The notes under the pieces: model-generated | What the model was told of the DNA's origin: nothing | The model's input: only the letters and a program-made list of their open reading frames with translations | Databases searched by the model: none | Program-made: the position numbers and the translations under genes | Shown: piece after piece, positions 1 through 8,889 of the stretch | How positions within the stretch are numbered: the stretch's first letter is position 1 | Layout of the letters: the number at the start of each line of letters is the position of its first letter | Assembly (NCBI RefSeq): GCF_002898515.1 | Contig: NZ_PPFX01000012.1 | Location: 1 to 64,000, forward strand | Reading direction: 5' to 3' | Length of the DNA: 64,000 nucleotides | Source: Geothermobacter hydrogeniphilus | GTDB taxonomy: Bacteria; Desulfobacterota; Desulfuromonadia; Desulfuromonadales; Geothermobacteraceae

Positions 1-187
1 CTTTTGCTTTATTATTTCAATATGTTAGCAGATTTTTCTGTCTGCGAAAGTTGAGTTTCAAGCCTGCGTACTAAAAACGCCTTGAAAGACGAAGAATTCC
101 TGTCCGGCGGTTAAAAACCGAGCATCCGCCGCAAGGCTCTGATATGCTGGAATAATTCATTAAGAGAGCTGGATAGAGTTATTTGGC

Positions 188-1108
188 ATGCCCCATGACC
201 TGAAATACAGATGTTGTCCGGAACTGGTACCGGTTTCGCCGGGCGTCACCGTTGCTGCTCCGCCGATCCGCCTGGCGGAAGCCCTGCGTCATCTGCGTCA
301 CCGGACCCCGTTTTCCGCCTCAACCGTGGACGGTATCTGCGCCGTCAGGATCAACACCTATCTGCCCCTGGTCTGTGTCGCCCTGCATGACGGCGCGGCC
401 TTTCCCGCCGACCTGGAGGAAGAGTGCCTGCTTTCCGCCACCGAACGTCGTTTCGAGGAAGACCCGCACACCGCACGCCTGCTGGAAAACCTGCCGCTGG
501 TCCTCTCCGGTCTCGAATCACGCTATTTCTACGACCTGAACCGGGCGGAGCCGTATGCCACCGCCAATGAAATTTTCGGCCGCAAGGTCTGGCGCAACGG
601 ACACCACCCGAACCGCTGCCGGGCCATCGCCCGCCACCGCCGCTTCTACCAGCTGGCCGGAACCCTGATCGAACAGCTGATCGCCCGGTACGGTTCCTGC
701 CTGGTCCTCGATCTGCATTCCTACAACGGTTCGAAGATCCCCCGCGAAACCCCGCTCTTCAACCTCGGCACCTGCAGTGTCGACGTCACCGCTCACCGCC
801 GGCTGCTGGATTATTTCCTCGCCAGGCTGGCCGGCATCAGTCTGCCCGGCCTTACCACCAACGTGGCGGAAAACGACGTCTTCGAAGGCCGCGGCCGCTT
901 CATCAACTGGGTCAGCCGATCCTGGCCACAGGCCCTGACACTCTGCCTCGAAATCAAGAAGGTCTACTGTGACGAACACAGCGGGGCGCTTCACCCGGAA
1001 ATTTTCCCGGCCCTGCAGGAAGGGCTGACCCGAACCATTGACGAGATCTTTACCGCCTACCGGGAAAGCTGCCTGCAGCCTTTCTGCCCGCAGGCCGCCC
1101 ATCTCTGA
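188..1108 (+). CDS. N-formylglutamate amidohydrolase family protein
   Basis: Predicted zinc-dependent amidohydrolase of the N-formylglutamate deformylase (HutG/FGase) family, 306 residues. Visible family motifs are HDG at residues 67-69, SRYFYDLNR at 111-119 and DLHSYN at 175-180, which supply metal ligands and substrate contacts in the family. No histidine-degradation genes lie nearby. Instead a glutathione-synthetase-like ATP-grasp gene lies 5 kb away, a pairing known from uncharacterised proteobacterial clusters in which an FGase homologue may hydrolyse an N-acylated peptide. It converges on the PP-loop gene. The ATG has only a weak purine tract (GAGAG) upstream, so the start is moderately certain. 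Family is clear; substrate is unknown. Confidence 0.85.
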   Translation: MPHDLKYRCCPELVPVSPGVTVAAPPIRLAEALRHLRHRTPFSASTVDGICAVRINTYLPLVCVALHDGAAFPADLEEECLLSATERRFEEDPHTARLLENLPLVLSGLESRYFYDLNRAEPYATANEIFGRKVWRNGHHPNRCRAIARHRRFYQLAGTLIEQLIARYGSCLVLDLHSYNGSKIPRETPLFNLGTCSVDVTAHRRLLDYFLARLAGISLPGLTTNVAENDVFEGRGRFINWVSRSWPQALTLCLEIKKVYCDEHSGALHPEIFPALQEGLTRTIDEIFTAYRESCLQPFCPQAAHL

Positions 1109-1145
1109 ATCGCTACGCGCCGGATTTTCAAGTACGCCGGGCTTA

Positions 1146-2285
1146 TCACGGAGCCTGTGCAGCCCCGGCCGCAAGTTTTTTGACAATGATATCCGCCAGA
1201 TCATCGCGCCGTTGCTGCCGCAGGGGCTCAATCAGCTCGGCATAAAAGGGATCGCGGTGGTTGATCGCCATCTGTGTCCGTTCCAGCAGTTCGCGACTGA
1301 CATCATCTTCGACAAAGGCTCGGGTTTCAGCCAGCTTGCCGATAGCAACCAGTCCGGTCATGGTACGGACGCATTTCTCGCACCAACCGCAGTTCAACCG
1401 ATCGGGAACATTCTGCAGACAGACCCGGAAATGCTGAAAAGCAACCTCCCAGTCAGAAACGATCCTCAGTTTATCAATCCGCCGCAACTCCACATCCCGA
1501 TGGTAAATCCGCAGCTCGCTGCTGCCGTAAAGCGGGTCCAGCAGCGGATGGGAACCACTTGGGGCCAGACTCTGCAGATCCCAGGTCGAAGCGAGTTCAA
1601 CCCGGTGAATGCGGGACGTAAATCCATGGGCTACCGCGGCCAGAACCGCGCCATGGAACTTTTTCAGCCAGAGTTCGCGCTCGTCACAGAGATGACGCAG
1701 ATTGGTGTAGATCGGGATCAGCTCCACCTCCGCCTCCTCGGCCACAGCTGTCATCGCCTGCACGGCACGGTCGAAAACCGGGTATTTGAGTCCCCGCTCA
1801 ACCACGCCACCGATATCGAATCCATGAACCAGGAAGGCGTCCCGGGCCCGCGAAGGATGCCCGGCCGGATAACGCTGCAGATTCCGGCGCAGCGCGCTCA
1901 GAGAATCGATGCCGCCCGAAAGAAAAATCGCCGTCCGCTCGGGACGGCCGGAGGAAGGCATCCGTACCCCGGCCGTCTCGATCACCAGCGGCCGGTAGCG
2001 TGAGCCGTACCAGCTATGCAGCAGGGCCATGGCGGGTTCGAGGGTTTCCAGCAATTCGGGACAGACCGGCGCGTCAATCGCGACTCGCCGTTCACCGAGA
2101 TGCATGGCCGGCACCAGGCAGCCGACCAGGAAGGCATCCGGGTTGGCGTTCAGGGAAGGCCCGCAATGCTCCGTCGTTTCCAGAAAAACGTCCCTCCCGG
2201 GCTGGCCACAGTCCTCCCACTCCACCCGGGCGGAAACCCGAACCCGGTCGGCAATCCGCTCTCGGCGCAGATCGGTGATTTTCAT
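1146..2285 (-). CDS. PP-loop (ATP-pyrophosphatase) superfamily protein
   Basis: A 379-residue protein with the PP-loop nucleotide-binding signature SGGIDS at residues 123-128, expected to adenylate a substrate with release of pyrophosphate. Near the C-terminus a CGWCEKC motif (Cys 299, 302, 305) resembles the zinc-binding cysteines of QueC-type and related enzymes. The N-terminal 110 residues match nothing I recognise. The ATG overlaps the stop of the upstream GNAT gene by 4 nt (ATGA), so it is translationally coupled as the last gene of a three-gene operon. It is not QueC itself: no queuosine genes are nearby and the spacing of motifs differs. The substrate is unknown. Confidence 0.8.
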   Translation of the reverse strand: MKITDLRRERIADRVRVSARVEWEDCGQPGRDVFLETTEHCGPSLNANPDAFLVGCLVPAMHLGERRVAIDAPVCPELLETLEPAMALLHSWYGSRYRPLVIETAGVRMPSSGRPERTAIFLSGGIDSLSALRRNLQRYPAGHPSRARDAFLVHGFDIGGVVERGLKYPVFDRAVQAMTAVAEEAEVELIPIYTNLRHLCDERELWLKKFHGAVLAAVAHGFTSRIHRVELASTWDLQSLAPSGSHPLLDPLYGSSELRIYHRDVELRRIDKLRIVSDWEVAFQHFRVCLQNVPDRLNCGWCEKCVRTMTGLVAIGKLAETRAFVEDDVSRELLERTQMAINHRDPFYAELIEPLRQQRRDDLADIIVKKLAAGAAQAP

Positions 2286-2818
2286 GATTCATCCTCTCCT
2301 GAAATCGATTTCAAACCGAGATCCGCAGCTGTTTTGGCCGGCATCCACAGGCCAAGTTCCTTGCCTGTCAGTTCACTGAAAAAAACCACGATTTTCACTG
2401 TCCGGTTGCGCAGCGCAATCGTCTGGGTGGCACGATCATCTTCGCGGATCAGTGAATAGATATGATACCCCTCGGCCCGGGACGTCAACCCTCCCAGCAG
2501 GGTCGTGCCGATACCGAGGCCCCGGTATTCGGGACGGATCGAAGTATAGCCGCGCTCCAGGAACCCCTCGATATCAAGCCCCAGTTTTTCCCGGATGCGC
2601 TGCACATATTCCGCTCGCGGCCGCTTCAGGCTGGAAACGCCGACCAGTTCTCCGGCGACTTCAGCCCGGGCGATCAGGTAGGCTCTTTCCAGATTATGGC
2701 GAAGCCAGCGGCTGTCCACCCCGCCGCCGGCTTCAACCAGGCGGCATACGGCATCCAACTGCTCCACGGACAGTTGCTCCGGTGCGGTATAATGATAAAC
2801 AATTTCGGTGTGTTTCAC
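2282..2818 (-). CDS. GNAT family N-acetyltransferase
   Basis: A 178-residue Gcn5-related acetyltransferase. The acetyl-CoA-binding motif A is visible as the stretch RPEYRGLGIGTTLLGGL in the middle of the protein. I chose the GTG at 2818: it overlaps the stop of the upstream transporter-like gene as GTGA and follows an AGGGAGAAAA ribosome-binding site. An ATG 33 nt further upstream would lie deep inside the preceding gene. It sits between the translocase-like gene and the PP-loop gene with 4-nt overlaps on both sides, so the three products are probably made together. The acceptor substrate is unknown. Confidence 0.82.
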   Translation of the reverse strand: MKHTEIVYHYTAPEQLSVEQLDAVCRLVEAGGGVDSRWLRHNLERAYLIARAEVAGELVGVSSLKRPRAEYVQRIREKLGLDIEGFLERGYTSIRPEYRGLGIGTTLLGGLTSRAEGYHIYSLIREDDRATQTIALRNRTVKIVVFFSELTGKELGLWMPAKTAADLGLKSISGEDES

Positions 2819-5800
2819 TCGTTTTTCTCCCTGGTGACACCCTCGCCACACGGATGCCCCGTACAGTTTTGCGGTTCTCCCCCGTTCCCCTGCTTACAAT
2901 CCTGCGCCACCCGGCTCAGCTCGTCGACAACCCCCCCCAGGCGAACGGCGAGAACCTGGCACAGCCGCAGGGGGATTTCGGGGAACTCCTTGCACAGCGC
3001 CGTAAAATCCTGCCGGAAGATCTGCAGGACCAGCACTTCAGTGATCGCTCTGACCCGGAGGGACATCTCGGGCACACCGAACAGGGCGGCAAGCCCAAAG
3101 GTCTGACCGGCCCCCCACTGGGCAAAAACAACCGATTCGCCATCGCTCCGCTGCTGCTCAATCGCCACTTCTCCACGGACCAGGATATGCAGACAATCGC
3201 AGGGTTGATGACTGCCGCGACAGCCGAGATCGCCGCCGAGAATCAGGGTATCCGGAACAAACTCCGCTTCGCCGGCCACCATGGCAACCGCCGTCAGCTC
3301 GTTAACCGGAAGATCCTGAAACAGGTCGACCTTGCGCAGGTACATCATGCGTTCAGGCAAATCCATCCTGGTATTTTCTTCGTTCACAACCTCCTCCTTC
3401 GGGGAACTCAACACCCCTACGGCCATGGCCGCGACAAACTCGTTATCGGAATTCACCACCTCTTCAATCCGGGACCGAAAGGTCGCGACCTGCCCCAGAG
3501 AATGGAGCATTTCAAGGGTCAGAATCACGCTCGCGGCATTTTCATCCCGCAACAACCTTTCGACTGCCTGTTTTCGGCTTTTCGACGGATCAAGATGGCG
3601 CAGAAAACGATTGCCCGCCTTCAGCCTGTCGGTTGTCGACCAGTTTTCGAGCAGCGGCAGAAGGATTTTCCAGAGACGCTGATCAACCAGCGACTCCAGG
3701 GCCTCAAGGCTGTCCTCACGCTCCCGGCCCTGCCCGGCGAGACCATGCAGAATCGTGTCTATCTGCCCGCTCTCATCCCGCGCAGCCAGACCACGAATGA
3801 CATTTTCCACGCGCTGCCGACGCAATTCTTCCAGGTGGAGCACCAACAGTTCCTGCGCGGTACACGCCGGCGCACCCTCCAGCCAGCGGACCCGGTCAAC
3901 CATCCGGTACGCCTCCGTGACCTGCCGTCGACAAAACCTGACCAGGTCGAGCTCATCGATTTCCAGAGCCTGCAGAACCTGAAAGAGGCCATCCAGAACC
4001 CGGCGACTGCATGAGCCCATCGCATCAACCAGTACGGGCTGCAACAGCCTGGCAAGCCCGCTCAGGCGCCTTATCGCCGCCTTCCGAACCGGAGCCTCGA
4101 GATCTCCCAGCAGCGGGATCAGGCTCCTGACATCCTTCTCCGAGGACAGGGGAAGAGATTCAAGCGCGGCTGACCGCACTTGAGCAACCGCGTGCCTGAG
4201 GAAGGGACGCACCCTGTCGTCCCGGTCGGGAAAATTGAAATCCGCCAGGGCGTGAAGCCCGAGAGACAGCAACGACGGATCCTCCTCAGAATCAAGCAGG
4301 CGATAAATGGTATCGGCATAGTCTTCAAGATGCTGATCCCTGATGGCCACAACCGCGGCCCGTCGTTCGGCAAGATTTTCCGAATCCAACCAATTGTCCA
4401 GCAGTCGCTTCAACCCGTCGGGATCCTCTTTCTTCATCCACCCGACCAGACAGGCCTTGACCTCCGGGTCCGTCGCCCTGGCAAACAGGCGGCGCTCCGC
4501 GACAGCCGGCATCTCGGCCAGAATCCGCCTGACCGTCTGCGAAAGCGCTATCAGCAATTCCGATCGGCCGGGATCGGCCGGCCCGGCGAAGACAGCCAGC
4601 ATCCGATCCCGATCCGGCTGTTCAAGAAAGGGAAGCAGCCGCACGCAGGTGGCCGTGTCCAACTCGGGCAACCGCTCAAGGATGGCGTCATCCAGACCGG
4701 CGACCTTGTTGGTATGCAGTGCTTCCGCATACCAGAGCGCCTCGTCGCCCTCGCTCTTGCGAAACCGCTCCAGCAAAACCGGTCCGACATCAACGCCACG
4801 GAACAGGTTCTGAAGGTCTCTTCTGCTCATCCGGTAGAAATCGGGCAGTTTTCCCCGAATGAGATCGAGCAGGATCAGGGAATACCGCCTTTTCAGCAGG
4901 ACCGTGGCGGCCAACCAGACGGCAACCAGACCGATGGCGATCACGGAAAGGTAGCGTGGATGGACGATCTGGGTTCCTCCCCAGACGATTCCGGCGCCGA
5001 TCAGGATGCCGCAACGCACCACCGTTCCTCGTAAAAAGGGCCGCAGTATCGCCCGGCTCTCCGGTTTCAGCAGGCCATAAAGGACCGTGGTGGCCGGGCC
5101 GTTGATCGTCCTGCGCAGGACTCCCACCGAAGTCCCGGCATAGACCGCTGAAAAGATATTGAACTGAAACAAGTAGGCGAAAAAGGAAATCAGATAGTTG
5201 AAGGGGTGGAACATCAGCGCCACCGGCAGACCGAATCGACCATAGATCCGGCCGACGAAAAGGATCAGCAACAGCGAAATCAGATTTTGCGCGCCGCGGA
5301 AATAACTGTAGAAGCTGAGCATCCCCGCTTCACTGGGGAACGTCTGGTTGACAACAAAATTGAACTGGTAGTTCAAAATCGGAATGACCACATTCGGCAG
5401 CAGGGTCAGGACCAGCAGCACCTGGGCCAGGGTCGAGGACTTGATCAGCGGCCCGACCATTTTGAACTCCTGCAACAGCGACGTCCTGTCACCGGTCTGC
5501 TGCTGATCCTTGCCTGACAAATTCCCCGGCGCGGCAATCCCCAGGCGCCAGGCGCTCAAAACCGCCGCCAGGCTGAGCAACGGAAAAACCAGCAGCAGGT
5601 TGTCCAGAGACACCAGCTGCGCGATGAGCGGGGTGACGGAACTGCCGGCGATCCCCCCGACAATGCCGCCCGCGGTTATCAGCGGAAAAAGCCTTTTTGA
5701 CTGTCGGGTACTGAACAGGTCGTTGGCCAAATTCCAGAACAGGAAGACCAGGAGGACATCCAGCTGGGACTTCAGAATATAAAGGAACGGATAAACCAGG

Positions 5801-6120
5801 CTCAGTTCCAGGGGGACCACAAACCGCGTCAACCCGACCATCAGGCTGAAAGCGATCAGGCAGCGCCCGATCAGGCGATCGCCGCGCCCCCGCACCAGGG
5901 CACTGCCGAGCAGGCTCATCAGGATGAAGGTGACCACCGCGTTGACGGCTGTCATGATTGGCAGGTACTCCACCCCGAAACGCTTCAGAAAAGCCGTCTC
6001 GGCATAATTGTTCAGCAGGATACTGGCGGCACGGATAAAAAGCAGCAGCGAGGTCATCCAGAAGAACTGGGCGAATTCGTCCTCATCAACCTTGAACCAA
6101 CGAACAACCAGATTTTTCAT
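2815..6120 (-). CDS. Npt/Tlc nucleotide-translocase-like membrane protein with HEAT repeats and cNMP-binding-like domain
   Basis: A 1101-residue protein in three parts. Residues about 15-415 form a polytopic membrane domain resembling ATP/ADP translocases (Npt/Tlc) of the MFS type. Residues about 430-930 are leucine-rich helical repeats of HEAT type. Residues about 945-1080 are a cyclic-nucleotide-binding fold. In the phosphate-binding cassette the usual FGE is FGLAALFG, so the conserved Glu is missing and cNMP binding is doubtful. It heads an operon with the GNAT and PP-loop genes (4-nt overlaps). Such fusions occur in free-living bacteria, where transport of nucleotides has not generally been shown; the true substrate is unknown. 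Confidence 0.8.
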   Translation of the reverse strand: MKNLVVRWFKVDEDEFAQFFWMTSLLLFIRAASILLNNYAETAFLKRFGVEYLPIMTAVNAVVTFILMSLLGSALVRGRGDRLIGRCLIAFSLMVGLTRFVVPLELSLVYPFLYILKSQLDVLLVFLFWNLANDLFSTRQSKRLFPLITAGGIVGGIAGSSVTPLIAQLVSLDNLLLVFPLLSLAAVLSAWRLGIAAPGNLSGKDQQQTGDRTSLLQEFKMVGPLIKSSTLAQVLLVLTLLPNVVIPILNYQFNFVVNQTFPSEAGMLSFYSYFRGAQNLISLLLILFVGRIYGRFGLPVALMFHPFNYLISFFAYLFQFNIFSAVYAGTSVGVLRRTINGPATTVLYGLLKPESRAILRPFLRGTVVRCGILIGAGIVWGGTQIVHPRYLSVIAIGLVAVWLAATVLLKRRYSLILLDLIRGKLPDFYRMSRRDLQNLFRGVDVGPVLLERFRKSEGDEALWYAEALHTNKVAGLDDAILERLPELDTATCVRLLPFLEQPDRDRMLAVFAGPADPGRSELLIALSQTVRRILAEMPAVAERRLFARATDPEVKACLVGWMKKEDPDGLKRLLDNWLDSENLAERRAAVVAIRDQHLEDYADTIYRLLDSEEDPSLLSLGLHALADFNFPDRDDRVRPFLRHAVAQVRSAALESLPLSSEKDVRSLIPLLGDLEAPVRKAAIRRLSGLARLLQPVLVDAMGSCSRRVLDGLFQVLQALEIDELDLVRFCRRQVTEAYRMVDRVRWLEGAPACTAQELLVLHLEELRRQRVENVIRGLAARDESGQIDTILHGLAGQGREREDSLEALESLVDQRLWKILLPLLENWSTTDRLKAGNRFLRHLDPSKSRKQAVERLLRDENAASVILTLEMLHSLGQVATFRSRIEEVVNSDNEFVAAMAVGVLSSPKEEVVNEENTRMDLPERMMYLRKVDLFQDLPVNELTAVAMVAGEAEFVPDTLILGGDLGCRGSHQPCDCLHILVRGEVAIEQQRSDGESVVFAQWGAGQTFGLAALFGVPEMSLRVRAITEVLVLQIFRQDFTALCKEFPEIPLRLCQVLAVRLGGVVDELSRVAQDCKQGNGGEPQNCTGHPCGEGVTREKNE

Positions 6121-6408
6121 AGACCGGTCTGCCCCTTCCGCCTCCGCACTCAGTTCCTGCCCGAAGCCTCTCCGATGAAGACATGTGTCTTAACACTGCT
6201 CGATACTGCCCGGCAAGTCAACTATGGCATTTCATTATGACATTTTGCTTCGCTGAGATCCCGGCAGGCCAGGGCTGCTGATTCCTCTTTTCATGATATA
6301 GTTCCCGACAAGCCGTCATCCATTGTCGCCTTTTGTGCTTCGCGGCCTATAAAATCCATAGAATAGTAACCGGGCATTCACCCGATTTCGTTCGACTGGG
6401 GAAAAATC
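6121..6408. other. Divergent intergenic region
   Basis: The space between the divergent translocase-like operon and the ATP-grasp gene. It is less GC-rich than its surroundings and must hold promoters for both directions. I see no convincing small ORF, RNA or terminator in it. Confidence 0.4.
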
Positions 6409-7398
6409 ATGCGCATCGCCTTTCTCAGGGGAGCCCTTGGACATATCGACCCCGACACCGAAACCAGCCTGCTGCTGATGTACGAGTGCTATCGGCGTGG
6501 TCATCAGGTTTTTTTCCTGCAGCCGCACGATCTCTACATCCGTGACAATACCGTGGTCGGCCGGATGAAAGAGATCGTTGCCGAAGAGGGGCTCGCTCTG
6601 CGCGAATACTGGCAGGCGGCAATCGATTGTGTCGACAGCGAACAACTGATCTTCGAAGAGGTCGCCGAACTCGACGCCCTCTTCCTGCGCAAGAACCCGC
6701 CGTTGCTCCATGAAGTGATGGAACTGCTCTCCTCCGTGGAAAGCCGGGTCCTGATTCTCAACAGTCTGGCTGGACAGATATTCGGCAACAGCAAGCTCTA
6801 TACCCTCAATTTCCCCGACATCATCCCGGAAACCCACGTCTCCCGTGATCCGGCGCGGTTGCGCAAGGTGATCGACGATTTCGGCGGCACCATGGTGATG
6901 AAGCCACTCAACAGTTTCGGCGGCCAGGGGGTGATCAAGGTCAATGCCCGGGACCCGGAGAATCTCAACTCACTGCTCAACTTCTATGTGCGTATCTACG
7001 AACCCTACAACCGTCGTGAACCGGTGATGGTGCAGGAGTACCTGGACGCGGTACGCACGGAAGGGGATGTGCGCATCATGCTGCTGAACGGGGAAATCCT
7101 CGGCGCCATGCGGCGTATGCCCCACGGCACCGATTTCCGTGCCAACATCCGCGCCGGCGGACATGAATTTGCCCATCAGCCGACCGAAGCGGAAAGGCAT
7201 ATCTGTGACGTCATCCGCCCGAAATTGATCCGGGACGGCCTCTACCTCGTCGGCATTGACATCATCGGCGGGAAACTGGTCGAGATCAACTGTGTCAGCC
7301 CCGGCGGTATCCCGCGCATCAACCGCTTCGACAATATTCATCTGGAACAGAAGGTGATCGACTTCGTGGAGAACCAGTGCCGTCGTCGAACCGGATAG
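6409..7398 (+). CDS. Glutathione synthetase-like ATP-grasp ligase
   Basis: A 329-residue ATP-grasp enzyme of the prokaryotic glutathione synthetase (GshB) type, expected to join a carboxylate to an amine with ATP. Visible are the glycine-rich ATP loop KPLNSFGGQG (165-174), MVQEYL with a following GDVRIMLLNG, the DFRANIRAGG motif (242-251) typical of GshB, and EINCVSPGGIPRIN near the C-terminus for Mg binding. No GshA (glutamate-cysteine ligase) lies nearby, so it need not make glutathione. The association with an FGase homologue recalls uncharacterised clusters that pair such ligases with FGase and DUF1704 proteins. GGGG precedes the ATG by 8 nt. Confidence 0.85.
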   Translation: MRIAFLRGALGHIDPDTETSLLLMYECYRRGHQVFFLQPHDLYIRDNTVVGRMKEIVAEEGLALREYWQAAIDCVDSEQLIFEEVAELDALFLRKNPPLLHEVMELLSSVESRVLILNSLAGQIFGNSKLYTLNFPDIIPETHVSRDPARLRKVIDDFGGTMVMKPLNSFGGQGVIKVNARDPENLNSLLNFYVRIYEPYNRREPVMVQEYLDAVRTEGDVRIMLLNGEILGAMRRMPHGTDFRANIRAGGHEFAHQPTEAERHICDVIRPKLIRDGLYLVGIDIIGGKLVEINCVSPGGIPRINRFDNIHLEQKVIDFVENQCRRRTG

Positions 7399-7491
7399 CC
7401 CGCCCGGCTGTCCGGGCAACTGCGAATATCCGGATGATTGATCCCGGATTCGCCGTCAACCTGAAGGCTTCAAACCCCGGGGAGGTCGTCC

Positions 7492-8793
7492 TTGGCCAGC
7501 TCCTTGCTCTTCAACCGGAACCGCCTTTTCATCTCGCTGAGGCTGCGCATCGCCCTGGTCGCCGTCGGTGTTTCTCTGCTGGTCGGCGCGTTGAGCTACC
7601 GCACGACTCACGATGACTACATGGAAACCATCGACAGTCTCGCCCGCCAGGCATTCGGTCGCTTTCAGATTCTCCTGAACCGTCAGACGCGAAATCCATC
7701 TCACCCCGACCCCGAACAATTGCAGAAGGCGCTGCGGACTTTCAGCGGACGACAGATTCCATTGCGGGAAGGCCGCAACGAAGCGATCGCCCTCTACGAT
7801 CTGCGCGGCAACCGGGTCGCATCATTGCGCTATCCCGACACCCCGCGCCTGGTCGGCCTTCCCGCCCGGATGCCCAGCATCGCCGAGGCCGTACAGCGGG
7901 GACTCACCTTCCGAGAAATCGCCGGCCACCCCTACCTGTTCATCCTCCGCCCCCTCAACGACCCTGATGGTCAGCCGCAGCTCTATGCCGCATCCCTGTT
8001 CGCGGTTTCCGAAGCCGCCATGGAAATTCTGCATCGCCGCATTCTGCGCAACAGCCTGCTCTCGGTTGCCATCGTGCTGCTGACCGCGGCCCTGATCCAT
8101 CCGCTGGTACGGTCACTGCTGCAGCAGATTCATCACCTGTCCGGCGACCTGATGACCGCCAACCTGGAGACGATCCAGGTTCTCGGCAGCGCCATCGCCA
8201 AACGGGACAGCGACACCGACATCCATAACTACCGGGTCACCCTCTACGCGATGCGCCTGGCGGAACAACTGGCTCTGGGACAGACACAGATGCAGGAACT
8301 GATCAAGGGCGCCTTCCTGCACGATATCGGCAAGATCGGTATCCATGACGCGATCCTGCTCAAACCCGGCCCCCTGACCGATGAAGAATTTGCCGAAATG
8401 AAGCGCCATGTCCGCTACGGACTGGACATCGTCGGCCGTTCGCGCTGGCTCGACGATGCCGCCCGGGTGATCGGCAATCACCATGAAAAATGGGACGGCA
8501 GCGGCTATCTGCAGGGACTATCCGGAGAAGAGATCCCGGTTTCAGCGCGTATTTTCGCCATTGCCGACGTTTTCGACGCCCTGAGCGCCCGCCGTCCCTA
8601 CAAGGAACCGTTTCCCCTGGAAACCGCCCTGCGGATACTCGGCGATGGCCGTGGGTCACATTTCGATCCACATCTGCTCGATCTCTTCATCGACCTCGCA
8701 CCGGAACTGCACCGTCGTTATGCCATGGCCGAAAAATCCATATTACAGGAAGAATTACGCCAGCTGGTAACGGCCTGTTTTACCATCAGCTGA
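7492..8793 (+). CDS. HD-GYP domain protein with periplasmic sensor region
   Basis: A 433-residue membrane-bound signalling protein. One transmembrane helix at about 18-38, a periplasmic region to about 180, a second helix near 187-205 and a C-terminal HD-GYP domain. The metal ligands HDIGK (277-281) and HHEKWDGSGY (330-339) are present, so cyclic di-GMP phosphodiesterase activity is plausible. The name-giving GYP triad reads GYL, so the proline is missing. The start is TTG at 7492, chosen because GGGGAGG lies 6-12 nt upstream and no suitable ATG precedes the first helix. It follows the ATP-grasp gene by 93 nt in the same direction. Confidence 0.85.
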   Translation: MASSLLFNRNRLFISLRLRIALVAVGVSLLVGALSYRTTHDDYMETIDSLARQAFGRFQILLNRQTRNPSHPDPEQLQKALRTFSGRQIPLREGRNEAIALYDLRGNRVASLRYPDTPRLVGLPARMPSIAEAVQRGLTFREIAGHPYLFILRPLNDPDGQPQLYAASLFAVSEAAMEILHRRILRNSLLSVAIVLLTAALIHPLVRSLLQQIHHLSGDLMTANLETIQVLGSAIAKRDSDTDIHNYRVTLYAMRLAEQLALGQTQMQELIKGAFLHDIGKIGIHDAILLKPGPLTDEEFAEMKRHVRYGLDIVGRSRWLDDAARVIGNHHEKWDGSGYLQGLSGEEIPVSARIFAIADVFDALSARRPYKEPFPLETALRILGDGRGSHFDPHLLDLFIDLAPELHRRYAMAEKSILQEELRQLVTACFTIS

Positions 8794-8889
8794 ACACTCG
8801 CCCGAAACCAATGAACTCACCGCTCGGCAGATGCCGGTGAAATCAGGTAACATTGTCCCCATACCCCGAAAATGACAGGAGAGAGAATG

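Noticed and set aside
1-187. Possible gene end or promoter before the first gene
   Set aside because: No coding pattern and no convincing -35/-10 pair; left undescribed.
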